12,334 bases of DNA from Oscillospiraceae bacterium (GTDB lineage Bacteria; Bacillota; Clostridia; Oscillospirales; Acutalibacteraceae): assembly GCA_009786735.1 (NCBI GenBank), contig WQRM01000032.1:1-12334 (forward strand). Direction: 5' to 3'. The position numbers and the translations under genes are program-made. Position 1 is the stretch's first letter, and each line of letters opens with the position of its first letter. The notes under the pieces are model-generated. The model worked only from the letters and a program-made list of their open reading frames with translations. It ran no database searches and was not told where the DNA came from. Below, piece after piece: positions 1 through 6,736 of the stretch.

Positions 1-205
1 CAATCAGAATTTGCGCGCCCGGCACGTTCACGCCATCCACAAACACGCGCGAAAAATCAACCACTTCTTCGGGCGGCAGCGTGGGCGCTTCGGTGGTGAC
101 CGTTGTGTAGGCATCGTCATGGTTGGTCGCAGGTGTTCCGCAGGCCGCAATGGCGAGCATCAGTGTGAGCGCAGCGGCCAGCGCGAGCAGTTTCTTCAAG
201 TTCAT
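1..205 (-). CDS. Lipoprotein, N-terminal part only (gene runs off the left edge)
   Basis: This is the first 68 codons of a leftward gene. The product starts MNLKK, continues with a hydrophobic stretch of about 15 residues, and reaches the lipobox A-I-A-A-C with the lipidated cysteine at residue 22. It is therefore a secreted, membrane-anchored lipoprotein. A Thr/Pro/Glu-rich linker follows the cysteine (about residues 25-48), then the start of a folded part with V-F-V-D-G-V-N-V-P. The start is well supported: AGAAGGA lies about 7 bases upstream, and a near-consensus sigma-A promoter lies at 237-265. The base composition is GC-rich, like the right end of the window and unlike the adjoining radical SAM block. 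The function cannot be assigned because the body of the protein is outside the window. Confidence 0.8.
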   Translation of the reverse strand, partial: MNLKKLLALAAALTLMLAIAACGTPATNHDDAYTTVTTEAPTLPPEEVVDFSRVFVDGVNVPGAQILI

Positions 206-236
206 GGGCTTGTCCTTCTTTCTGTGTTGTGTACTC

Positions 237-265
237 AGTATACAACGGTTGAGCGGGTTTGTCAA
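237..265 (-). promoter_or_regulatory. Sigma-A promoter for the leftward lipoprotein gene
   Basis: On the minus strand TTGACA (265-260) and TATACT (242-237) are separated by exactly 17 bases. The predicted transcript start near 230 leaves a leader of about 25 bases containing AGAAGGA before the ATG at 205. The -35 box sits inside the decamer CTTGACAAAC, which recurs at two other promoters in the window. Confidence 0.85.
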
Positions 266-325
266 GCGGAATTTGTCGATTTGCAGCATGTGGCGACTAA
301 GCGCCGTGATACCAGTTGTTTTTTC

Positions 326-354
326 TTGACATCACAACGAGGATATGGTATACT
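326..354 (+). promoter_or_regulatory. Sigma-A promoter driving the first radical SAM gene
   Basis: TTGACA (326-331) and TATACT (349-354) have a 17-base spacer, a near-perfect sigma-A promoter. The transcript would start near 361, about 39 bases before the GTG start at 400. It diverges from the lipoprotein promoter at 237-265. The 206-399 interval holds these two promoters and the two ribosome binding sites; I see no gene in it. Confidence 0.85.
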
Positions 355-399
355 TTTCATAGTAGGGACACCACACAATTGCGCGAAAAGGAGATTGAT

Positions 400-1341
400 G
401 TGAAGCATTTGTTTTGGCGCGCACAAATTAGTATCTTGCGTGCATTTCCGCCTTTAAGTGGCGTTGTTTCAACCGTGAGCATGGGCGCGGCGAATTCGCG
501 CCGTGTTTGGCTAAAAACGTTTTTTTTGATGTTATTTCGAGTTCCGATGGCGCTGCTGTCGCACTTGCGAAACAAGTGCACGAATCGCGTTGTGCTTTCC
601 CGCATTAGCGTGCCCGTCACCACCCGTTGCACGCTGCATTGTGACAAATGCGCCGCTCATGTTCCTGACTTAGCACAACCGCATGATGTTCCCGCCGAAC
701 AATTGATTGCCGACGCAAAGGCGCTTTTCTTCTGCGTTGACCATGTTTACGCAACCATTTTTTCTGGCGGCGAAGCCTTTCTCCACCCGCAGCTTGATGA
801 AATCATCATGACATATGCTTCGTTTAACCGCTCCAGCAGCACCAGCGTGCAAACTAATGGCACTTTGTTGCCAAACGCGAAGGTTATCGCCGCCCTCAAA
901 GCCACAAACGCCACTGTAAAAATCAGCAATTATCCATCACAATTGCAGCCGAACGTTGAGCAGCTCAAAAGCCAACTAAGAGAACACGGGATTCGCTTCA
1001 CTCACGCAAGCGGCACCTTTTGGTGCGATGTAGGGCAACTCGGTGTTGCTCAATCCGGCTGCGCAAAGCGGCGCTTCAGCACCTGCATTCAGCAATTATG
1101 TCTGCCCTATTACAAAGGAAATTTGCATCTGTGCGGGGAATCATTCATCCTGCTGGAGGAAAACCAAGCAAACATCCCACCACAGGATTATATCAATCTG
1201 CACACAAGCACACCACAAACATTTGCCAAGCAATTGCGGCAACTTTTGCGCAAACGTCACATCAAGGCCTGCGATTATTGCTTGGGTTACACTTGTGATG
1301 CGCTGAAAATCCCCATTGCCGAACAACGAGAGCGCTCATGA
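400..1341 (+). CDS. Radical SAM protein with SPASM-like C-terminal cysteines
   Basis: A 313-residue radical SAM enzyme. The [4Fe-4S] cluster motif C-x3-C-x2-C is at Cys77, Cys81 and Cys84, and the SAM-binding G-G-E motif is at 123-125, followed by F-L-H-P. The C-terminal third is unusually cysteine-rich (Cys209, 221, 229, 234, 245, then 291, 294, 299), suggesting an auxiliary Fe-S cluster of the SPASM/twitch type. An N-terminal stretch of about 60 basic and hydrophobic residues precedes the barrel and may associate with the membrane. The GTG at 400 is chosen as start because AAAAGGAG ends 6 bases before it; an upstream in-frame ATG at 316 lies within and ahead of the promoter and cannot be used. 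SPASM proteins often modify peptides, but no precursor peptide is visible here. Substrate unknown. Confidence 0.85.
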   Translation: MKHLFWRAQISILRAFPPLSGVVSTVSMGAANSRRVWLKTFFLMLFRVPMALLSHLRNKCTNRVVLSRISVPVTTRCTLHCDKCAAHVPDLAQPHDVPAEQLIADAKALFFCVDHVYATIFSGGEAFLHPQLDEIIMTYASFNRSSSTSVQTNGTLLPNAKVIAALKATNATVKISNYPSQLQPNVEQLKSQLREHGIRFTHASGTFWCDVGQLGVAQSGCAKRRFSTCIQQLCLPYYKGNLHLCGESFILLEENQANIPPQDYINLHTSTPQTFAKQLRQLLRKRHIKACDYCLGYTCDALKIPIAEQRERS

Positions 1342-1359
1342 GCTTTATTGCAGGCGCGC

Positions 1360-1388
1360 TTGCATTTTTCTGCTGAATGTGTTATAAT
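1360..1388 (+). promoter_or_regulatory. Sigma-A promoter ahead of the Lgt-like gene
   Basis: TTGCAT (1360-1365) and a perfect TATAAT (1383-1388) are separated by 17 bases, immediately after the first radical SAM gene. It would give a leader of about 36 bases before the ATG at 1431. The genes from 1431 to 6673 can therefore be transcribed separately from the first gene as well as by read-through. Confidence 0.75.
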
Positions 1389-1430
1389 AAAACTGTTCCA
1401 GAATGAGTATCCAAAGGCAGGATTTCTACC

Positions 1431-2558
1431 ATGACAGATTTTTTCAACAATTTATTTCAGCAAACAACTCGGCTCTATATGATCGGAGGCGTGTTGTTGA
1501 ATTTATTGCCGGCGTTTTGGCTGCATTATTCCCGCCGGATGAACGCAAAGCTTGACCAACCCGCGCCACGCGGCTGGCTCACTATGCTCCACCAAGCCAT
1601 TGAGCCAAAGGCTATTTCCGGCAAGCAACGCAAGCTTGCGCACGGAAAAAAAATGCAACGAGCTCCGCGCTACGGAACATTCACTTCACGCAATCGAAGA
1701 AAACGCATCGCTGCAGTGCTACGAACTCTTGATGTTTGGCTGCGTGAAAAGCTTTCTCTTTTGCCTAGCGCAACGCTTGAACGGCGAACAAATTGGTTTA
1801 TTTTGCTGTTTGTTACTTGGCTTGTGCCGGCTTTTACTCGGTGGGTATTAACCGGTAGATTCACAGAGCTTTATCACGGCCTGCGCAACTCACCGGAATT
1901 AACCGCACAAGAAAGCACACAGTTATTGCTGTTATTTTCCTCGCTGCTGCTCATCGCCGTTGTTGCACTTACGCCATTGTTTTTTTTGAAACGAAACCGC
2001 GAATTTCATTGGGATGTTTTTGCCATCTTTATGCTTCTTCATACTTTTTTTCATAAAATGCGCTGCTACTGGTGGAACTGCTGTTTCGGCTTTGTGTGGG
2101 AAGGCGGAAGATATTCCAGCTTGATTGGCGCAGAAGTTTTCCCATTACAGCTTCTTGAAGCTGGTGGCAGTTTGTTGCTTACTGTGGTCTGCATTTTATT
2201 TGTGATATATTCAAAGCACTACAAGCCCGGCCGCGGCATGTCTCTTGCGTTGATTTTTTACGCCATACCGCGATTCTTTTGGGACTTCCTGCGTTACAAC
2301 GAAACCGTACGCACCGCAGAGCTAGACGGCCTGTTTGGGCTAACAATGGGGCAAACGGTGAGCATTCTTGCTGTGGTTTTGGCGGTCATTTGGTGGTTTG
2401 CGCTGCCGCTCGAGAGAAAAATAATGTCGCACTTTGACAGCGGGCTGCGCCGAGTGGCTATCTGGCTTTATTTCCGTCCAAGGCTTCACCCGGTTTTGTC
2501 AAAACTGTTTTCGTGGCACGACGATATTGCTGCTTTAAAGGAGGCACGCCGCACATGA
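1431..2558 (+). CDS. Divergent Lgt-family (prolipoprotein diacylglyceryl transferase-like) membrane protein
   Basis: A 375-residue polytopic membrane protein. By eye there are hydrophobic segments near residues 12-32, 121-140, 163-186, 196-208, 246-262, 272-286 and 306-324. The C-terminal half carries Lgt-like signatures: K-M-R-C-Y-W-W-N-C-C-F-G (209-220), resembling the R-x-G-C-x4-C-C-x-G motif of some Lgt-family proteins; F-P-L-Q-L-L-E (237-243), like H-P-x-Q-L-x-E; R-F-F-W-D-F-L-R (281-288), like R-F-x-x-E-x-x-R; and L-T-M-G-Q (304-308). Canonical Lgt transfers diacylglycerol from phosphatidylglycerol to the lipobox cysteine. This protein differs at several conserved positions and has a long basic insert at about 36-118, so a different acceptor is likely. 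A purine-rich AAAGGCAGGA precedes the start. The stop overlaps the next start (ATGA), indicating translational coupling. Confidence 0.7.
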   Translation: MTDFFNNLFQQTTRLYMIGGVLLNLLPAFWLHYSRRMNAKLDQPAPRGWLTMLHQAIEPKAISGKQRKLAHGKKMQRAPRYGTFTSRNRRKRIAAVLRTLDVWLREKLSLLPSATLERRTNWFILLFVTWLVPAFTRWVLTGRFTELYHGLRNSPELTAQESTQLLLLFSSLLLIAVVALTPLFFLKRNREFHWDVFAIFMLLHTFFHKMRCYWWNCCFGFVWEGGRYSSLIGAEVFPLQLLEAGGSLLLTVVCILFVIYSKHYKPGRGMSLALIFYAIPRFFWDFLRYNETVRTAELDGLFGLTMGQTVSILAVVLAVIWWFALPLERKIMSHFDSGLRRVAIWLYFRPRLHPVLSKLFSWHDDIAALKEARRT

Positions 2559-4474
2559 AAAACATTTACTTTGTTCAGGCAGGCAACCTCTATGGCAGCA
2601 ATGCGTATTTGCCTTATGCTGCTGGTTGTGTTGCCGCCAATGCCTTTTGCAACCCAAAAATCCGCGCACACTATCACTTGGGTCACTTCACATTTTTGCG
2701 CACACCAATTGAGGAAGTTGTTAATTCATACGACAACCCCTTCTTGGTGGCGTTTTCGTGCTATCTTTGGAACTTCGAGTATCATAAGACATTGGCGCAA
2801 GCCATTAAGACGCGCTGGCCACAGTGCTATATTCTGTTTGGCGGGCACAATGTGCTTAACGAAAGCTCACAACAACTCAACGATTATCCTTACATCGATT
2901 TTTTGTTGCATCGCGCAGGCGAAATCCCATTTGAACAGCTTTTACTCACCCTGCACACAAGTGGAAATCTCAACGAAGTGCCTTCCCTTTCGTTTCGCAA
3001 CGCGCAGGGGCAACCACAACGCACACAAGATGCGCCTTGCACCCGCTGTGACTTCCCCTCACCGTATCTCAACGGTTTTTTTGACGATTTGTTTGCGCAA
3101 TACCCGCACATTTTGTTTTCCATGACATTTGAAACCAACCGCGGCTGCCCATATGCATGCACCTATTGCGACTGGGGCACCGCGCGCCAAAAAGTGCACA
3201 TGATGCCCATGGAGCGCGTGAAGGCAGAAATTGACTGGGCGGCACAACACAACATCGAATACCTATTTTGCGCAGACGGCAACTTTGGCATGTTTGAACG
3301 CGACAGCGCAATTGTTGATTATTTGGCCGAAAAAAAGCAACAAACGGGTTACCCAACAAAATTTGGCGCTTGTTTTGCCAAAAACAGCAACGAAATGGTG
3401 TTTGCCCTCAACCGCAAGCTTTGCGCCCATAAGCTCAACAACGGCGCCACCCTATCTTTTCAATCTCTTTCTCCCAGCGCGCTTGAAAACATTCACCGCA
3501 AAAACCTTGGGCTTGAAGCTTATGCCGACCTGCTCGCGCAATATAATCAATCCGGTGTGCCCGTATATTCCGAACTCATCCTCGGTTTGCCCGGCGAAAC
3601 ACTGCAGAGCTTCACCCATGGCATTGGTCAATTGCTTGCTGCGGGGTTGCGCGGAATGATTCAAGTGTACCCCTGCGAAGTGCTGCTGAACGCTGCCATG
3701 GCAACCCCCGACTATCAACAAGAGCATGGCATTAAGGCTGTGCGCGTGAATAAAGTACAGCGCTATTGCAAACCCGCCACGGACGACATTCCCGAGTATT
3801 CCTCCGTCGTCGTGCAAACATCCACCATGCCGATTGAAGATTGGGTGCAAGCGATGGTGTTTTCCACATTGGTGGAAGGGCTGCACTGCTTTGGGCTGCT
3901 GCCGCTAATCGCGGTTTATCTACACCACCAAAACAACCTCCCTTACGAGCGGTTTTACCTTGATCTCATGGACTTTGCGCGCGAAAACCCCAACACGTTT
4001 TTGGGCGAACAACTCGCCTTTTTCCAAGCGCGTTATGCGGCATTTGCGCAAGGGGCTGGCGAAAACTTCGTGTTGCACGACCCACGCTTTGGCGAAATCA
4101 CATTCCCGCTTGATGCCGCAGTATTTCTTCGCGGTGCCTATGAAATCGACCGCTTGTTTGCCGAACTGCCCACATTTTTGCAGCGTTACGCGTTGCCAAA
4201 CGACCTGCTCACCCAGCTGCTCAGTTACCAAAAGGCGCTGGTGTGTTTGCCAAAACCGCAAGCTCAGCAAAGTGTTAGCTTCGATTACAACTTTCCGGCT
4301 TATTTTTCTGCAGTGTTCGCACGGCAAAGCTCTGAATTAGAAAAAAGACACACCACACTCATCCCCGAGCAAAACCCAACGCTTGCTTGGCCGGATTTCG
4401 CCCGTGAGTATGTGTGGTACGGCAGACTCAAAGGCGCTTTAACGCGCAAAGGAGATAAAGTAATTTATGACTGA
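2555..4474 (+). CDS. B12-binding-type radical SAM protein, large (639 aa)
   Basis: A 639-residue protein. The N-terminal 140 residues look like a cobalamin-binding Rossmann domain (Y-L-P-Y-A-A-G near 25-31, L-F-G-G-H near 95, then R-A-G-E before the linker). The radical SAM barrel follows, with the cluster motif G-C-P-Y-A-C-T-Y-C at Cys198, Cys202 and Cys205. A long C-terminal region of about 250 residues ends with F-A-R-E-Y-V-W-Y-G-R, a tail I associate with a subgroup of B12 radical SAM proteins. Members of this class methylate unactivated carbons or perform rearrangements. The start at 2555 has AAAGGAGG 10 bases upstream; an in-frame ATG 14 codons earlier lacks such a site. The gene overlaps its upstream neighbour by 4 bases and its downstream neighbour by 8. 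Substrate unknown. Confidence 0.85.
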   Translation: MKNIYFVQAGNLYGSNAYLPYAAGCVAANAFCNPKIRAHYHLGHFTFLRTPIEEVVNSYDNPFLVAFSCYLWNFEYHKTLAQAIKTRWPQCYILFGGHNVLNESSQQLNDYPYIDFLLHRAGEIPFEQLLLTLHTSGNLNEVPSLSFRNAQGQPQRTQDAPCTRCDFPSPYLNGFFDDLFAQYPHILFSMTFETNRGCPYACTYCDWGTARQKVHMMPMERVKAEIDWAAQHNIEYLFCADGNFGMFERDSAIVDYLAEKKQQTGYPTKFGACFAKNSNEMVFALNRKLCAHKLNNGATLSFQSLSPSALENIHRKNLGLEAYADLLAQYNQSGVPVYSELILGLPGETLQSFTHGIGQLLAAGLRGMIQVYPCEVLLNAAMATPDYQQEHGIKAVRVNKVQRYCKPATDDIPEYSSVVVQTSTMPIEDWVQAMVFSTLVEGLHCFGLLPLIAVYLHHQNNLPYERFYLDLMDFARENPNTFLGEQLAFFQARYAAFAQGAGENFVLHDPRFGEITFPLDAAVFLRGAYEIDRLFAELPTFLQRYALPNDLLTQLLSYQKALVCLPKPQAQQSVSFDYNFPAYFSAVFARQSSELEKRHTTLIPEQNPTLAWPDFAREYVWYGRLKGALTRKGDKVIYD

Positions 4475-5195
4475 GGCATTTGGCAAAGCCGTTGCACTGG
4501 TTTTTGCACACAACGAGGTGCTTTCTCTTCGCGAAACCGTGCAGAGCATTGCGCAGTCCTGCCAAGCGTCCGATATCGCCCGCATTGTGATTTTTTTGGC
4601 TTTGCATGCCACCGAACAATGCTGTGCAGAGGCACAACGCTTGGCTGGCAACACACAATTGCCCATTGCAGTGATTGTTGCACAAGAACAAGGCAGAGGC
4701 TTTGCTGTTGAAGTGCCGCAGTTGCTGTCACAGCAAAACGATGCCACACATGTTGCAATTTGGGCAGCGGATTTAGACACCCCACCCCATCTGCTGGCAC
4801 ACATGCTTGCTGCAGCAAAACAACAGCCCGCCGCAGTTATCAAGCTTTCACGCTTTGTTGCTGGCGGGCAATTGTCAAGCCGACGCGTGCCCCGTGTTTT
4901 GTTTCGTTATGCCGTGAATTTGCTGTATCGTAGCCAACAAACCGACCCACATCATGGCGAATGCTTGTTCCCGCTGGCAATGTTTCTGCGCTTTCGCCTC
5001 ACTGAAAAACACATGGCCTTTTTCTTGGAATATAGTTTGTGTTTCGAGCGCATGGGCGTGCCATTTATTGAACTGCCCAAAACCCAGCAGCTGCGCCGCG
5101 AGGGCAAGTCAAATATGTCCTTGCGCAAAAAAATGCGTTATTTGGTTCCCTTAGTTCGCGTGCGCATGTTGCCGCGCCGAAAAATCATAAAATAA
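4467..5195 (+). CDS. GT2-family glycosyltransferase, polyprenol-phosphate type
   Basis: A soluble 242-residue protein, about the length of dolichol-phosphate mannosyltransferase-like GT2 enzymes, which move a sugar from a nucleotide donor to polyprenyl phosphate. The N-terminus has a strand then H-N-E (15-17), the usual GT-A start. A-D-L-D-T (101-105) sits where the metal-binding DxD motif is expected. L-S-R-F-V-A-G-G (127-134), R-x4-R-Y-A-V-N (about 143-151) and a following Asp (160) resemble the family's SRY-x-x-GG / R-x-x-N / D pattern. There is no membrane helix. The sequence is divergent, so sugar and acceptor cannot be named. It overlaps the preceding gene by 8 bases, with AAAGGAG 12 bases ahead of the ATG, and lies in the same transcript as the radical SAM genes on both sides. 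Confidence 0.65.
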   Translation: MTEAFGKAVALVFAHNEVLSLRETVQSIAQSCQASDIARIVIFLALHATEQCCAEAQRLAGNTQLPIAVIVAQEQGRGFAVEVPQLLSQQNDATHVAIWAADLDTPPHLLAHMLAAAKQQPAAVIKLSRFVAGGQLSSRRVPRVLFRYAVNLLYRSQQTDPHHGECLFPLAMFLRFRLTEKHMAFFLEYSLCFERMGVPFIELPKTQQLRREGKSNMSLRKKMRYLVPLVRVRMLPRRKIIK

Positions 5196-5224
5196 GCGCT
5201 ATCACGAAACGAGGAGGATGAAGC

Positions 5225-6673
5225 ATGAATGTTCTTTTGATTAACCCGGATATGGGGCTTTGTTTATTGCCCAAAACCGTACCCATGGGCTTGCTTTCCA
5301 TCGCATCGTACCTGCAAACACACCATCACAGCGTGCAAATCTACGACCGCAATGTTAATCGCACGTCCTTAAAAAAAATCGTCGAACAATTCTCACCACA
5401 AGTGGTGGGGGTTTCGGTTACAACATCTTACCATATCGATGACGCCATGGCTATCTCGCGTTATTTTCGTGAACATAATATTCCGGTTGTGTGGGGTGGC
5501 CACATGGCAACGATTATCCCGGAACTCATTTTACAACAACGCGCAGCAGACTACGTTGTGTTGCATGAGGGCGAAATCACATTTCACGAGCTTTTGCAGG
5601 CGCTAGAAAACAATACGTCCGTTGCGCAGATCGATGGTTTAACTTATCTCGACAACAACGGAAATTTTGTTCAAACACCCGACCGTGCATTTGCTTGCCT
5701 CGCTGAATTCCCCATGTTAGATTGGTCTCTGGTGCGCCCGGAAAAATATTTAGATACCTTCATGGGGCATCGAAATGTATTTCGACTCTATACATCCAAG
5801 GGCTGCCCGGGACGATGCACCTTTTGTGTGAACGAAAGCTTTAACCGCCGCAGTTACCGCGCGCGCCCATTTTTACATACCAGCAGCGATATCGATCATT
5901 TGATTGAACATCATGGTGTTGACACCATCGTTTTTTACGACGAGTTATTTGGTATGGATAAACAAGCGCTTCGTGAACTTTGTGATTTTTTACGTTCTCG
6001 GAACATTATTTGGGGTGCGCAAACCAAAATCGGGGTGTTAAGCCCCGATGACATGCAGCATATGTACGACTGTGGTTGTCGCTGGCTGACTTATGGCATC
6101 GAAACAGGTTCAGCTGAAATGCAAAAACGCATCCGCAAGGGGATTTCGCTTGATAAAATTGACAAAGACCTGCAAGTTTGTGCCAACATCGGCATCGCTG
6201 CAGCGGGCAATTTTATTATCGGCTTTCCGGATGAAACCAAGGATCAACTGCGCGAAACAGTTGCGCTGATTTTGCGCAGCAATTTTTATCGTAGCATGGC
6301 AAACATATTCTCTCCCATTCCGGGAACCAAACTTTACGGAGAACTTGTTGAAACCGGACGAATTCTTGCTTGCGAGACATTGGAAGAATGGAGCAAAACT
6401 GCGATTATTTCATTTTACGGCACCACCAGTAATTTCTCTGCAGTGCCCACGCGCCACTTGCTTGTTTTACAAAATTACATTCACTGGCGCAGCTTGTTTT
6501 CGCAAAACAAAAAATTGGCACAAGGCATGTTAAAATCTACGCTTGGCTCGTTGACGCAACGTAGGCTTTGGGGCATGATACGCCTTGGTATTTCTTTCAT
6601 AAAGCTATTTTTCTCCGTTGCTTGGTACCGCTTTGCCTATCCCGACATTCGCCGAGAGTATGGACTGAAATAG
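5225..6673 (+). CDS. B12-binding-type radical SAM protein (482 aa), paralogue A
   Basis: A 482-residue protein with an N-terminal cobalamin-binding-like domain (about 1-140) and a radical SAM barrel. It has P-M-G-L-L-S-I-A-S-Y-L (20-30), Y-D-R-N-V (40-44) where the cobalamin-ligand motif D-x-H-x-x-G would lie, and V-V-W-G-G-H near 90. The cluster motif is G-C-P-G-R-C-T-F-C at Cys194, Cys198 and Cys201. N-F-I-I-G-F-P-D-E-T and the C-terminal W-Y-R-F-A-Y-P-x-I-R-R-E-Y-G-L are shared with the leftward gene at 6737-8212. The His of the cobalamin motif is replaced by Asn, so any cobalamin would be bound without that ligand, as is known for several B12 radical SAM enzymes. GAGGAGG lies 8 bases upstream of the ATG; a 29-base gap separates it from the glycosyltransferase. 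Last gene of the rightward operon. Reaction unknown. Confidence 0.87.
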   Translation: MNVLLINPDMGLCLLPKTVPMGLLSIASYLQTHHHSVQIYDRNVNRTSLKKIVEQFSPQVVGVSVTTSYHIDDAMAISRYFREHNIPVVWGGHMATIIPELILQQRAADYVVLHEGEITFHELLQALENNTSVAQIDGLTYLDNNGNFVQTPDRAFACLAEFPMLDWSLVRPEKYLDTFMGHRNVFRLYTSKGCPGRCTFCVNESFNRRSYRARPFLHTSSDIDHLIEHHGVDTIVFYDELFGMDKQALRELCDFLRSRNIIWGAQTKIGVLSPDDMQHMYDCGCRWLTYGIETGSAEMQKRIRKGISLDKIDKDLQVCANIGIAAAGNFIIGFPDETKDQLRETVALILRSNFYRSMANIFSPIPGTKLYGELVETGRILACETLEEWSKTAIISFYGTTSNFSAVPTRHLLVLQNYIHWRSLFSQNKKLAQGMLKSTLGSLTQRRLWGMIRLGISFIKLFFSVAWYRFAYPDIRREYGLK

Positions 6674-6736
6674 GCAAAAAATGCGCGTGCTTTTTGTTTT
6701 CCAAAAACAATCTGTGCCGCGCCGCAAAACCTTCAA

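Noticed and set aside
316..399. Upstream ATG start for the first radical SAM gene
   Set aside because: It lies ahead of and through the promoter at 326-354, and the strong AAAAGGAG sits just before the GTG at 400.
6674..6736. Possible bidirectional terminator between the convergent radical SAM genes
   Set aside because: There are A- and T-runs with weak CAAAAA/TTTTTG pairing around a G+C-rich loop, but no stable G+C-rich stem followed by a T-run; not convincing enough to call.
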